A DNA stretch of 7,709 nucleotides, from contig JAGLEW010000060.1 of assembly GCA_023144875.1 (NCBI GenBank), positions 1-7,709 of the forward strand, written 5' to 3'. Of this stretch, positions 1 to 5,669 are shown one piece after another. The translations under genes and the position numbers were made by a program. The notes below the pieces were generated by a model that saw only the letters and a list, made by a program, of their open reading frames with translations, was not told the DNA's origin and made no database searches. Source of the DNA: Methylococcales bacterium. GTDB lineage: Bacteria > Pseudomonadota > Gammaproteobacteria > Methylococcales > Methylomonadaceae. Every line of letters begins with the position of its first letter. Within the stretch, counting starts at the first letter, position 1.

Positions 1-455
1 AGATCAATGACATTATGGTGTGATAGTTTTGACCAGCCGTTAATAGCGACTTTTCCATCTTTAGCATCTAAACCAATAATGATATGACCTGGAAATTCAA
101 CCCCAATATCACGGACAAAATGAGGAGCGCTGACGGCTTTAGTGCCAATAATAACGTATTTAACCCCTGCATTTAAATAACCTTGTATGGTTTCTTCGTC
201 TCGAATCCCACCGCCTATTTGTACAGGAATATCAGGATAGGTTTCAACAATTTGATGGATAATATCCGCATTTTTAGGTTTGCCTGCAAATGCGCCGTCT
301 AAATCAACCAGATGAATACGCTTAGCACCTGCTTTAACCCAGCGCCCTGCCACGGCAACGGGGTCTTCCGAGAAGACCGTATTATCTTCCATTCGGCCTT
401 GGCGTAAGCGAACACATTTTCCTTCTTTTAAATCAATTGCGGGGATTAGTAACAT
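1..455 (-). CDS. hisA: HisA, ProFAR isomerase (5' part of the gene, truncated by the window edge)
   Basis: HisA converts ProFAR to PRFAR, the fourth step of histidine biosynthesis, by an Amadori rearrangement in a cytoplasmic (beta-alpha)8 barrel. I translated the minus strand from the ATG at 455 and obtained 151 full codons open to the edge, out of about 245 usual for the family. The protein begins MLLIPAIDLKEGKCVRL. The two expected catalytic aspartates are visible: Asp8 in the AIDL motif and Asp130 in IIIGLDAKDG. The first phosphate-binding region (VQIGGGIRDEETI, residues 78-90) and the IIGTKAV segment are intact. hisF would be expected next, off the left edge. The gene upstream on the same strand is a SoxYZ-like carrier, not hisH, so the usual hisH-hisA order is broken here. 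No good Shine-Dalgarno sequence precedes the ATG. Confidence 0.97.
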   Translation of the reverse strand, partial: MLLIPAIDLKEGKCVRLRQGRMEDNTVFSEDPVAVAGRWVKAGAKRIHLVDLDGAFAGKPKNADIIHQIVETYPDIPVQIGGGIRDEETIQGYLNAGVKYVIIGTKAVSAPHFVRDIGVEFPGHIIIGLDAKDGKVAINGWSKLSHHNVID

Positions 456-513
456 GATAAGTATTTTTAACGAAAGGTTATGGGGAAGTGGTAAGGTGTT
501 TCAATTGGGTTTA

Positions 514-541
514 AGAATAGTAATAAACTATTTTTTTGCAA
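514..541 (-). promoter_or_regulatory. possible hisA promoter
   Basis: Reading the minus strand, TTGCAA (541-536) and TATTCT (519-514) are separated by 16 bp, each matching four of six sigma-70 consensus bases. The start of transcription would lie near 507, about 50 bases before the hisA ATG. A local promoter makes sense because hisA is not preceded by another his gene. The region is very AT-rich, so chance matches are likely. Confidence 0.25.
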
Positions 542-578
542 AAAAAAACGATTTTTGAACCAATATTTTCAGTCTGCG

Positions 579-1412
579 TTAAGGTGCTAACTGATAACTT
601 TGGCTATAGCTTTTACCCGATTTACAAACTTTACGACTGGTTGGTGTTTCGCAAGAGGTGTCGCTGAATTGTGCTTTTAAAATACCTGCCGCTTTTGGAA
701 TAAAATAAAAGCGAAAATTAGGGTCGGCACTAATAGCAATGTCTGTTTTTGCGGTAAGGATGGGTTTGTCATTAAAAGTGACGGTCAATTTATCCATAAA
801 ATGTGATTTTTTGACAAAGCGGGTGACTTGATCCATTTGCATACCCGTTATATTAGGATGACTAATTAGGAGTTGGGCTAGGGTGGGTTTGCCGATGGGT
901 AATTCTTTTCCGACTTTAAATTTAATTTTACCCAATCGTTTCATCGCCGCTTCTAAATCTGCACCAATCGGGGCAGAACAGCCACCACTGGCTTTTACAA
1001 ATTGTTTGTTCATGTACAATTCGCCTGTATTCATTTCAGCGATTGCTCGAATATAGCTGTAAGTATTGACGCGAATACGCATGGCCAAATCGGCTTTACC
1101 CGTTTCAGGGGTAAGTTCAAACTCGCCAACAAAGGGGTAGGGGTTTTTATCGACAAAAACAGTGATTTTTTTAATGTACTTTTCTTTTGTTTGCTTGATT
1201 TTACTGATAATCTTAATTGGCACAAGAGCAGGGTCTTCGGCTCGATAAGGGGTTTTTAATTCAATAACATCGGATGATTCTTGAATGTTTTTTCCTGAAA
1301 AGTAATTCTTTTTCAGTTGTGTGTTCCATTTTATTTCATCTTGAGCCGCCATAATAGGTTGAGTGAGGGCGAAAAAAGTGATGATAGTTAGCAGGCTGTG
1401 TCGTAAGGTCAT
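579..1412 (-). CDS. Fused SoxYZ-like carrier protein, exported (quinoprotein dehydrogenase-associated type)
   Basis: This is a periplasmic fusion of a SoxY-like and a SoxZ-like domain. In Sox sulfur oxidation, SoxYZ carries sulfur on a SoxY cysteine; the fused relatives are typically found beside PQQ-dependent dehydrogenases in methylotrophs and their cargo is not established. A signal peptide is clear: a basic start (TLRH), a hydrophobic core, and probable cleavage after MAA. The SoxY-like part (about residues 45-155) has the family's PYRAEDPALVPI segment and a conserved cysteine in ASGGCSAP (Cys145). The SoxZ-like part follows (about 185-255, starting ISHPNITGMQ). A tail of about 25 residues holds two more cysteines (254 and 263). 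I chose the ATG at 1412 because GAG lies 8 bases before it; the ATG at 1418 is the alternative. No PQQ dehydrogenase gene lies in the window. Confidence 0.87.
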   Translation of the reverse strand: MTLRHSLLTIITFFALTQPIMAAQDEIKWNTQLKKNYFSGKNIQESSDVIELKTPYRAEDPALVPIKIISKIKQTKEKYIKKITVFVDKNPYPFVGEFELTPETGKADLAMRIRVNTYSYIRAIAEMNTGELYMNKQFVKASGGCSAPIGADLEAAMKRLGKIKFKVGKELPIGKPTLAQLLISHPNITGMQMDQVTRFVKKSHFMDKLTVTFNDKPILTAKTDIAISADPNFRFYFIPKAAGILKAQFSDTSCETPTSRKVCKSGKSYSQSYQLAP

Positions 1413-1465
1413 TATCATGTCTCATGCTTTAGGAAAATTTTTATTTTTCTTTTCGGTGATGCCAT

Positions 1466-1474
1466 TTTATACCA
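1466..1474 (-). promoter_or_regulatory. Extended -10 promoter candidate for the SoxYZ-like carrier gene
   Basis: On the minus strand, TGGTATAAA (1474-1466) is an extended -10 element (TGn followed by a five-of-six match to TATAAT). Transcription would begin near 1459, about 45 bases before the chosen start. There is no convincing -35 at 17 bp; a TTGACC lies further upstream but only 12 bp from the -10, which is too close. An extended -10 can work without a -35. Confidence 0.35.
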
Positions 1475-1490
1475 TAGCCTAGCGGTCAAC

Positions 1491-1496
1491 TATAAT
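1491..1496 (+). promoter_or_regulatory. -10 element candidate for the PC4-like gene
   Basis: A perfect TATAAT lies on the plus strand about 100 bases before the ATG at 1597, giving a leader of roughly 94 bases. The -35 region is poor. Together with the minus-strand element at 1466-1474 it would form closely spaced divergent promoters with start sites about 45 bp apart. Confidence 0.3.
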
Positions 1497-1596
1497 AAAG
1501 TAAAGCATTAGTAATTGATGTAATGAGGGTCTTTACAGATAAAAAGGCTGTAATAATTTAATTTTTTTTTAACGTTAAAATTTTAGGTAACGAACA

Positions 1597-1884
1597 ATGG
1601 CAGAAACAGTTGATGATCTTACAGTGGCATACGAAGACGGTGGCATTGAAACAATTAAAGAATTAGATAAAAAAGTATTAACCAAAGGGGCATGGGCAAC
1701 GATTATGTATCGCTATCAGGATTGGAACCGCAGTAAAGAGGAATACAGTCCTGATAAATACACGATTCGACGCTATCAAAAACGCGATGGCGAATACAAA
1801 CCTAAGTCTAAATTTAATATTTCCAGTGCCAAACAAGCGCGGGAAATTATTGCTGCTTTAGAGGAATGGGTGGTGGATGAATAA
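1597..1884 (+). CDS. Small conserved protein with a PC4-like C-terminal half (95 aa)
   Basis: I do not recognise a named family. The protein is small, charged and soluble, with no signal peptide or membrane segment. Residues 1-30 are acidic with a predicted helix (GIETIKELDKKVL). Residues 31-92 read as beta strands (TIMYRYQDW, KYTIRRYQKR) followed by an amphipathic helix (AKQAREIIAALEEW). The order of IRRY, DGEYKP, K.NIS and a terminal helix resembles the human PC4 core (IREY, GEMKP, K.GIS, helix), a single-stranded-DNA-binding fold also present in some bacteria. This is my own pattern comparison, so a nucleic-acid-binding role is only inferred. AGGT ends 9 bases before the ATG and serves as the ribosome binding site. 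The gene stands alone, divergent from the SoxYZ-like carrier and convergent with ampD (7 bp between stops). Confidence 0.8.
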   Translation: MAETVDDLTVAYEDGGIETIKELDKKVLTKGAWATIMYRYQDWNRSKEEYSPDKYTIRRYQKRDGEYKPKSKFNISSAKQAREIIAALEEWVVDE

Positions 1885-1891
1885 GGCGGCT

Positions 1892-2452
1892 CTACTTATT
1901 ATATAGCTTATGCTCTAGCAATTGAGAAAGTAACGGCCATAAAAAAGCCTCACCTGGATCGGTTTTACGTTCTGGGGCGATGATGTTGTGACCTGTGATC
2001 GTGTGTTGATTTAAGTTGGGGTATTGTTGTATTAGCGCTTGAATTACTACCGCTAGTTGCTGATATTGTTGCTGAGTGTAGGCGAGAGTATCGATTCCTT
2101 CAAGCTCTATACCAATGGCATAATCATTACAATTTTCACGCCCTTGGTAGCTTGATTTTCCTGCATGCCACGCTCGTTTGTTAAAAGGGACATATTGAAT
2201 GATTTCACCACAACGGCGTATAAAGACGTGGGCAGAAACTTCGAGTGCATGAATTTCTTTAAAATAAGGGTGAGCAGTAGGGTCTAGCTGATTACAAAAA
2301 AATGGGCTTACAAAATCCTTTGAGAATTGAGCAGGTGGCAGACTGATGTTGTGGATGACAATGAGTGAAATATCGGCCTCATCAGGGCGGTCATTAAAAT
2401 TAGGAGAGGCAATTTTTTTTGCATGGCTAAGTTGGTGGTTTTTAATACGCAT
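1892..2452 (-). CDS. ampD: AmpD, 1,6-anhydro-N-acetylmuramyl-L-alanine amidase
   Basis: AmpD is the cytoplasmic zinc amidase that removes the peptide from anhydro-muropeptides taken up during wall recycling. In bacteria with AmpR its loss raises AmpC beta-lactamase; no such genes are seen here. The 186 residues match the usual length (E. coli 183), and similarity runs end to end in blocks such as VIHNISLPP, RAWHAG, CNDYAIGIELEG and ERKTDPG. The zinc ligands are present as His34, His155 and Asp165, with the catalytic Glu116 and Lys163 also conserved. There is no signal peptide, which separates it from the exported amidases AmiD and AmiA. The ATG at 2452 gives the family's standard N-terminus; the preceding sequence has no strong Shine-Dalgarno. 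It is transcribed alone, with the EHD-like gene divergent behind it. Confidence 0.97.
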   Translation of the reverse strand: MRIKNHQLSHAKKIASPNFNDRPDEADISLIVIHNISLPPAQFSKDFVSPFFCNQLDPTAHPYFKEIHALEVSAHVFIRRCGEIIQYVPFNKRAWHAGKSSYQGRENCNDYAIGIELEGIDTLAYTQQQYQQLAVVIQALIQQYPNLNQHTITGHNIIAPERKTDPGEAFLWPLLSQLLEHKLYNK

Positions 2453-2546
2453 AATTTTTAAGGTTTTTAATGAAGATGAGTGAATGAGAATATTTTAAAT
2501 CATTGATTGCCCGTGGTTAGTTTTTTATAAATTCAGCGCTTAGGTG

Positions 2547-2552
2547 TATACT
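2547..2552 (+). promoter_or_regulatory. Promoter candidate for the EHD-like gene
   Basis: TATACT (five of six consensus) lies 17 bp downstream of TTTATA at 2524-2529 (four of six). Transcription would begin near 2558, leaving a leader of about 33 bases to the ATG at 2591. This would put the upstream in-frame ATG at 2573 within the first 15 bases or so of the message, which supports the later start. Confidence 0.45.
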
Positions 2553-2580
2553 CACATGCTATCAATAACAATATGGAACT

Positions 2581-2586
2581 AGGGGA
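2581..2586 (+). promoter_or_regulatory. Ribosome binding site that decides the start of the EHD-like gene
   Basis: AGGGGA ends 4 bases before the ATG at 2591. The in-frame ATG at 2573 has only an A/T-rich, purine-poor stretch ahead of it, so the strong site favours 2591. Confidence 0.6.
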
Positions 2587-2590
2587 TTTG

Positions 2591-4057
2591 ATGGCTGATA
2601 AAATGATAAGCAAGCATTTAGTTAATTTGGAAAATTACTTTGCGGATACGCAGCCTATTTTAAAAAAGGCAGGGGCGATTTTTCATCAATTGGATGAATT
2701 TGAATATACACTCGGATTACTTGATGAGAGTGAATCGACGGCTTGTAAAAGTTCTTGGTGGCCTGTTGTGAGTCTTATTGGTGGTGCATCGCCAATTAAA
2801 AATGATTTTATTGAACATTATTTAGGCTCTAAACCCAATCATTCAAGTGCGTATGCGGCGCATCATAAATTTACTGTTTTACAATATACCCCTCAAGAAA
2901 CCGAAGTAACCCTCCCCGGTGTGGCACTTGATGTCGATCATAAGCTGCCCTTTTACCAAATTAGCCATAAAATTGAGCAAAATTTAAAAGGCGAAGGCGG
3001 TAAAATTAATACCCATCTTGAACTAAAAACCTCTCACAGCGATAAATTAATTGGCAAACTTTTTATTGATACGCCCCCATTGACAGAAGACAGCGGTGCG
3101 GTACAAAAGTTTTTAATGAAACATGTCTTGGAAATATCGGACGCTAGTTTTATTTTTACCGATATTTTTGATTCAGAACCGTTGGTGATTCAAGAATTAT
3201 TGGATGAACTTATTGCCTGTCAAGATACGCATAATTTAGTGTATGTGGTCGATCATTCGGATATGAGTTTAGATATTGCGCAAAGTAATGAAATTATTAA
3301 TTCATGGCAACAACGGTTAGCGAATTTAGGCTTAAATACAGGGCATTATGTGGTGTTGTCGGATTCAGATGATGTCCGTTTAGATGGGATTAAAGCCATT
3401 GATGAACGCTTAGAAAACGTGGAATATCATCGCACTTATCGCGTTTTGCGTAATTTAGAGCAAAGTATCCGTGATGTGGATGATCTTATTATACCTGAAG
3501 TGTCGGAGGTATTAATCCAATGGAAAGAGCGCTCGAATGTGACCACCTTAATTGTCATGGGTTTTTTTGTGACCTTGATGTTATTCGCTGAAATTACAAT
3601 GGGGGGAATTATTTTAAACTCCATTATTGATCCCATTATTGGGCCGATATTTTTGACGGTTTTAATTCTTTTTTTTGTACCGTTGCACCTCGTTGTGAGT
3701 AAAATTCATGCAAAACTCTTATTAAAAACCCTTTATAAGCGTCAAAAAAAACTGGGGATAATGGAAAACCTTGCAGGGTTATTTGAAAAAAGCTTAAGCT
3801 TTACAAGGATACTTTTCTCGATTAAAGAGCCGTTTGGACATAATCGTAAAAATCGTAAAAAATTGAAATCACTCATAGAGCAAACCCAAGAATTAGTACA
3901 ATTGTTGAATGAAAGTTTTAGCGAATTAGCACTTGCCCCTCGTGTGTCTGAATTTCGTCAACCTGAAACTTCGACCGCACCACCACCTGTGGTTACACCG
4001 CCCATCGTTACACCACCTGTAAAATCGAAATTAGGGTTATTTCCTAGAAGAAACTAG
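2591..4057 (+). CDS. EHD/dynamin-like membrane protein with degenerate GTPase motifs
   Basis: This 488-residue protein (494 if it starts at 2573) resembles the G domain of EHD/dynamin ATPases and GTPases, which remodel membranes. VVSLIGGASPIKNDFIEHYL (from about residue 59) lines up with the EHD P-loop GQYSTGKTTFI, PGVALDVDHKLPF (109-121) with the EHD signature PGNALVVDPRRPF, FIDTPP (158-163) with the switch II IDTPG, and VVDHSD (219-224) with the NKAD nucleotide-base motif. Every nucleotide motif is altered: the P-loop keeps its lysine but has Ile for Gly and Asn for Ser/Thr, switch I has lost its threonines, DTPG is DTPP, and NKxD is DHSD. A helical stalk follows (about 265-312), then two membrane segments (about 317-343 and 349-369), a basic coiled region (370-440) and a Pro/Thr tail (463-477). 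Membrane attachment or shaping without nucleotide hydrolysis is inferred. Confidence 0.8.
   Translation: MADKMISKHLVNLENYFADTQPILKKAGAIFHQLDEFEYTLGLLDESESTACKSSWWPVVSLIGGASPIKNDFIEHYLGSKPNHSSAYAAHHKFTVLQYTPQETEVTLPGVALDVDHKLPFYQISHKIEQNLKGEGGKINTHLELKTSHSDKLIGKLFIDTPPLTEDSGAVQKFLMKHVLEISDASFIFTDIFDSEPLVIQELLDELIACQDTHNLVYVVDHSDMSLDIAQSNEIINSWQQRLANLGLNTGHYVVLSDSDDVRLDGIKAIDERLENVEYHRTYRVLRNLEQSIRDVDDLIIPEVSEVLIQWKERSNVTTLIVMGFFVTLMLFAEITMGGIILNSIIDPIIGPIFLTVLILFFVPLHLVVSKIHAKLLLKTLYKRQKKLGIMENLAGLFEKSLSFTRILFSIKEPFGHNRKNRKKLKSLIEQTQELVQLLNESFSELALAPRVSEFRQPETSTAPPPVVTPPIVTPPVKSKLGLFPRRN
3980..4020 (+). repeat. Short proline-codon repeat in the tail of the EHD-like protein
   Basis: CACCACCTGT occurs at both ends of this stretch, and GTTACACC followed by a second Pro codon occurs twice within it. 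It encodes PPPVVTPPIVTPPV, a low-complexity Pro/Thr/Val tail. Such tails often bind partner domains or peptidoglycan, but nothing here shows which, if either, applies. Confidence 0.6.
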
Positions 4058-4143
4058 CGCGTAAAATTTATTCATTTGATACTGTGGATACGATTGCATA
4101 AGGCATTGTAATTTACTTTAACTTCATTTAATGGCTGTTGATT

Positions 4144-4638
4144 ATGGATCTTTTAAAATATTATTTTCCTTTATGTTTTTTTAGTGAAAACCCACTAAAA
4201 CTCCCTCGTTCGGATGCTTTTTTTAAAGCGAATCTTGTTATTTATTATTTTGTTGAGCTATTCATGCAGGTAAATATGATTCCGCCGTGGGAAGCGTTTA
4301 TAGAGGTGAATCTGGAAACGGTTTTTACCCTAGGCTTTATTGCCATGATGATGTCATTGAATCGTAATTATCAAGCATTTACCCAAGTGGCAACGGCTTT
4401 TTTGGTGTGCGAGAATGTCATCGCTATTTTTGCAGTTCCCACGCTCATGTGGCTAACAGTGACTGATGATTTTTTAAGTTATGTGGTCTTTGGTGTGTTG
4501 ATTTTTTGGGATATGTGTCTGGTGACTTATCTGATTAAACAGGTTTTAAGTATTAATGTCTTTGCAAGTTTAGCGGTTTCATTTATTTATTTTATGATGA
4601 CTTATGGCGCGGCCTACAGTCTTATGCTTGTATTTTAA
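4144..4638 (+). CDS. Five-helix inner-membrane protein of unknown function
   Basis: I cannot assign a family. The 164-residue protein is very hydrophobic, with membrane segments at about 25-45, 53-71, 80-105, 109-133 and 138-163, and a short cytoplasmic-looking start carrying basic residues (KLPRSDAFFK). The overall plan, a short soluble head followed by five helices, recalls small YIP1-like membrane proteins, but I see no diagnostic motif. I used the ATG at 4144; a TTG two codons earlier (4138) is less likely, and neither has a clear Shine-Dalgarno. It follows the EHD-like gene by 86 bp and its stop lies 3 bp before the apaH ATG, so it is probably cotranscribed and perhaps translationally coupled with apaH. 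Codon use and base composition look like the neighbours. Confidence 0.8.
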   Translation: MDLLKYYFPLCFFSENPLKLPRSDAFFKANLVIYYFVELFMQVNMIPPWEAFIEVNLETVFTLGFIAMMMSLNRNYQAFTQVATAFLVCENVIAIFAVPTLMWLTVTDDFLSYVVFGVLIFWDMCLVTYLIKQVLSINVFASLAVSFIYFMMTYGAAYSLMLVF

Positions 4639-4641
4639 TTG

Positions 4642-5451
4642 ATGGCTATCTATGCAATTGGGGATATTCAAGGCTGTTATGATGATTTATTACGCTTAAT
4701 TGACCGAATTAAATTTAACCCTAAAAAAGATCAATTATGGTTTGCGGGTGATTTGGTGAACCGAGGTGATAAATCACTGGAAACTTTACGTTACATTAAA
4801 GGTTTAGGTGATAGTGCGATTAGTGTGCTGGGGAATCATGACTTGCATTTGCTCGCGATCGTGTATTTAAATAAAAAAATAAAACTAAATAGCTCACTGA
4901 GTGCCATTTTAAAAGCGCATGATCGGGATGAATTAATGGACTGGTTACGTCATCGGCCGTTATTTCATTGTAATCATCGCTATGGCTTATTACATGCGGG
5001 CTTACCCCCACAATGGGATATTGCTCAAAGTAAGAAAATGGCGGCTAAAGTGGAAGCGGCTTTGCAAGGTAAACATTTTTTGGCGCTTTTAAAAGGTATG
5101 TATGGAGATAGTCCTAACCATTGGTCCGAAGATTTAAAAGGATTCGAGCAGTTAAAATTCATCTTGAATTGTTTTACACGTATGCGCTATTGCGATGAAG
5201 ATGGGCGCTTGGATTTTAAGCATAAAGATCAAATTGGAACACAACCTGACTTTTTAAAACCGTGGTTTCAGGTTAAATCTCGTCAAAGTACCGATTTAAA
5301 AATTATTTTTGGGCATTGGTCAACCCTTGGCTTTTATGAAGATAATGACTGTTGTGGAATTGATACAGGTTGTTTGTGGGGCGGGCAGTTAACGGCGTTG
5401 AAATTAGGAAAAACAACCAAGAGAATCAGTATAGAGTGTGGGCTAGAGTGA
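4642..5451 (+). CDS. apaH: ApaH, symmetrical bis(5'-nucleosyl)-tetraphosphatase
   Basis: ApaH splits Ap4A into two ADP in the cytoplasm; it also removes Np4 caps from RNA 5' ends in E. coli. The 269 residues match E. coli ApaH (280) from end to end. The metallophosphatase motifs are all visible: GDIQGC (7-12, metal ligands Asp8 and Gln10), GDLVNRG (36-42), GNHDLH (64-69), HAGLPPQWD (118-126) and GHWSTLGFY (224-232), plus the family block CFTRMRYC (177-184). Gln instead of His in the first motif is common in ApaH proteins. I chose the ATG at 4642 because MAIYAIGD is the family N-terminus; a TTG just before it is not needed. There is no clear Shine-Dalgarno, in keeping with coupling to the membrane-protein gene 3 bp upstream. 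The usual apaG, rsmA, pdxA and surA neighbours are absent. Confidence 0.97.
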   Translation: MAIYAIGDIQGCYDDLLRLIDRIKFNPKKDQLWFAGDLVNRGDKSLETLRYIKGLGDSAISVLGNHDLHLLAIVYLNKKIKLNSSLSAILKAHDRDELMDWLRHRPLFHCNHRYGLLHAGLPPQWDIAQSKKMAAKVEAALQGKHFLALLKGMYGDSPNHWSEDLKGFEQLKFILNCFTRMRYCDEDGRLDFKHKDQIGTQPDFLKPWFQVKSRQSTDLKIIFGHWSTLGFYEDNDCCGIDTGCLWGGQLTALKLGKTTKRISIECGLE

Positions 5452-5462
5452 AAATAAACCAT

Positions 5463-5503
5463 CTTGTTTTAAGCTATACTTAAAAACAACAAGGCTAGTT
5501 TTT
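5463..5503 (+). terminator. Weak terminator-like hairpin after apaH
   Basis: CTTGTTTTAAG (5463-5473), a CTATA loop and CTTAAAAACAACAAG (5479-5493) form an 11-bp imperfect stem with a 3-4 base bulge in the right arm. TTTTT follows at 5499-5503, separated by a short GCTAG spacer. The stem is A/T-rich and begins about 10 bases after the apaH stop. It could end the apaH transcript, though the low G+C content makes it a poor intrinsic terminator. Confidence 0.35.
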
Positions 5504-5669
5504 ACCAATTTCAGAGGGGATTATAAGCTAAATCAAGACGAGGTTTTTAGGACGTAAATTTTGACTTTAAGGGTTTTATGTTACAGTGAGCGCCTATTGA
5601 AACGCGATCTTACAATATCGGATGTTTGGGGTGCGTAATTTTTCACTTAAAAAACACGAGTATTCAGTA

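Noticed and set aside
540..575. Intrinsic terminator of the carrier gene on the minus strand
   Set aside because: A run of nine T residues is present after the stop, but no stable stem precedes it.
1031..1225. 64-codon minus-strand frame inside the carrier gene
   Set aside because: It is an out-of-frame shadow of the real gene; its Lys/Ser/Leu-rich composition comes from reading AT-rich codons in another frame.
1002..1259. 85-codon open frame on the plus strand inside the carrier gene
   Set aside because: It is antisense to a well-supported SoxYZ-like gene, has no ribosome binding site and shows no family likeness.
2573..2590. Upstream ATG of the EHD-like gene
   Set aside because: It lacks a ribosome binding site, while AGGGGA lies just ahead of 2591; only six residues differ.
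3436..3636. 66-codon minus-strand frame within the EHD-like gene
   Set aside because: It is antisense to a long coding frame and has no start signal or recognisable domain.
2591..4057. Pseudogene interpretation of the EHD-like gene because its GTPase motifs are lost
   Set aside because: The frame is uninterrupted, has a good ribosome binding site and promoter, and retains family signature residues, so a constrained non-hydrolysing protein is more likely.
5622..5669. Upstream ATG adding 16 residues to the mepK-like protein
   Set aside because: The added residues precede an already complete Tat signal, and the sequence before 5622 lacks a ribosome binding site, whereas CGAG is well placed for 5670.
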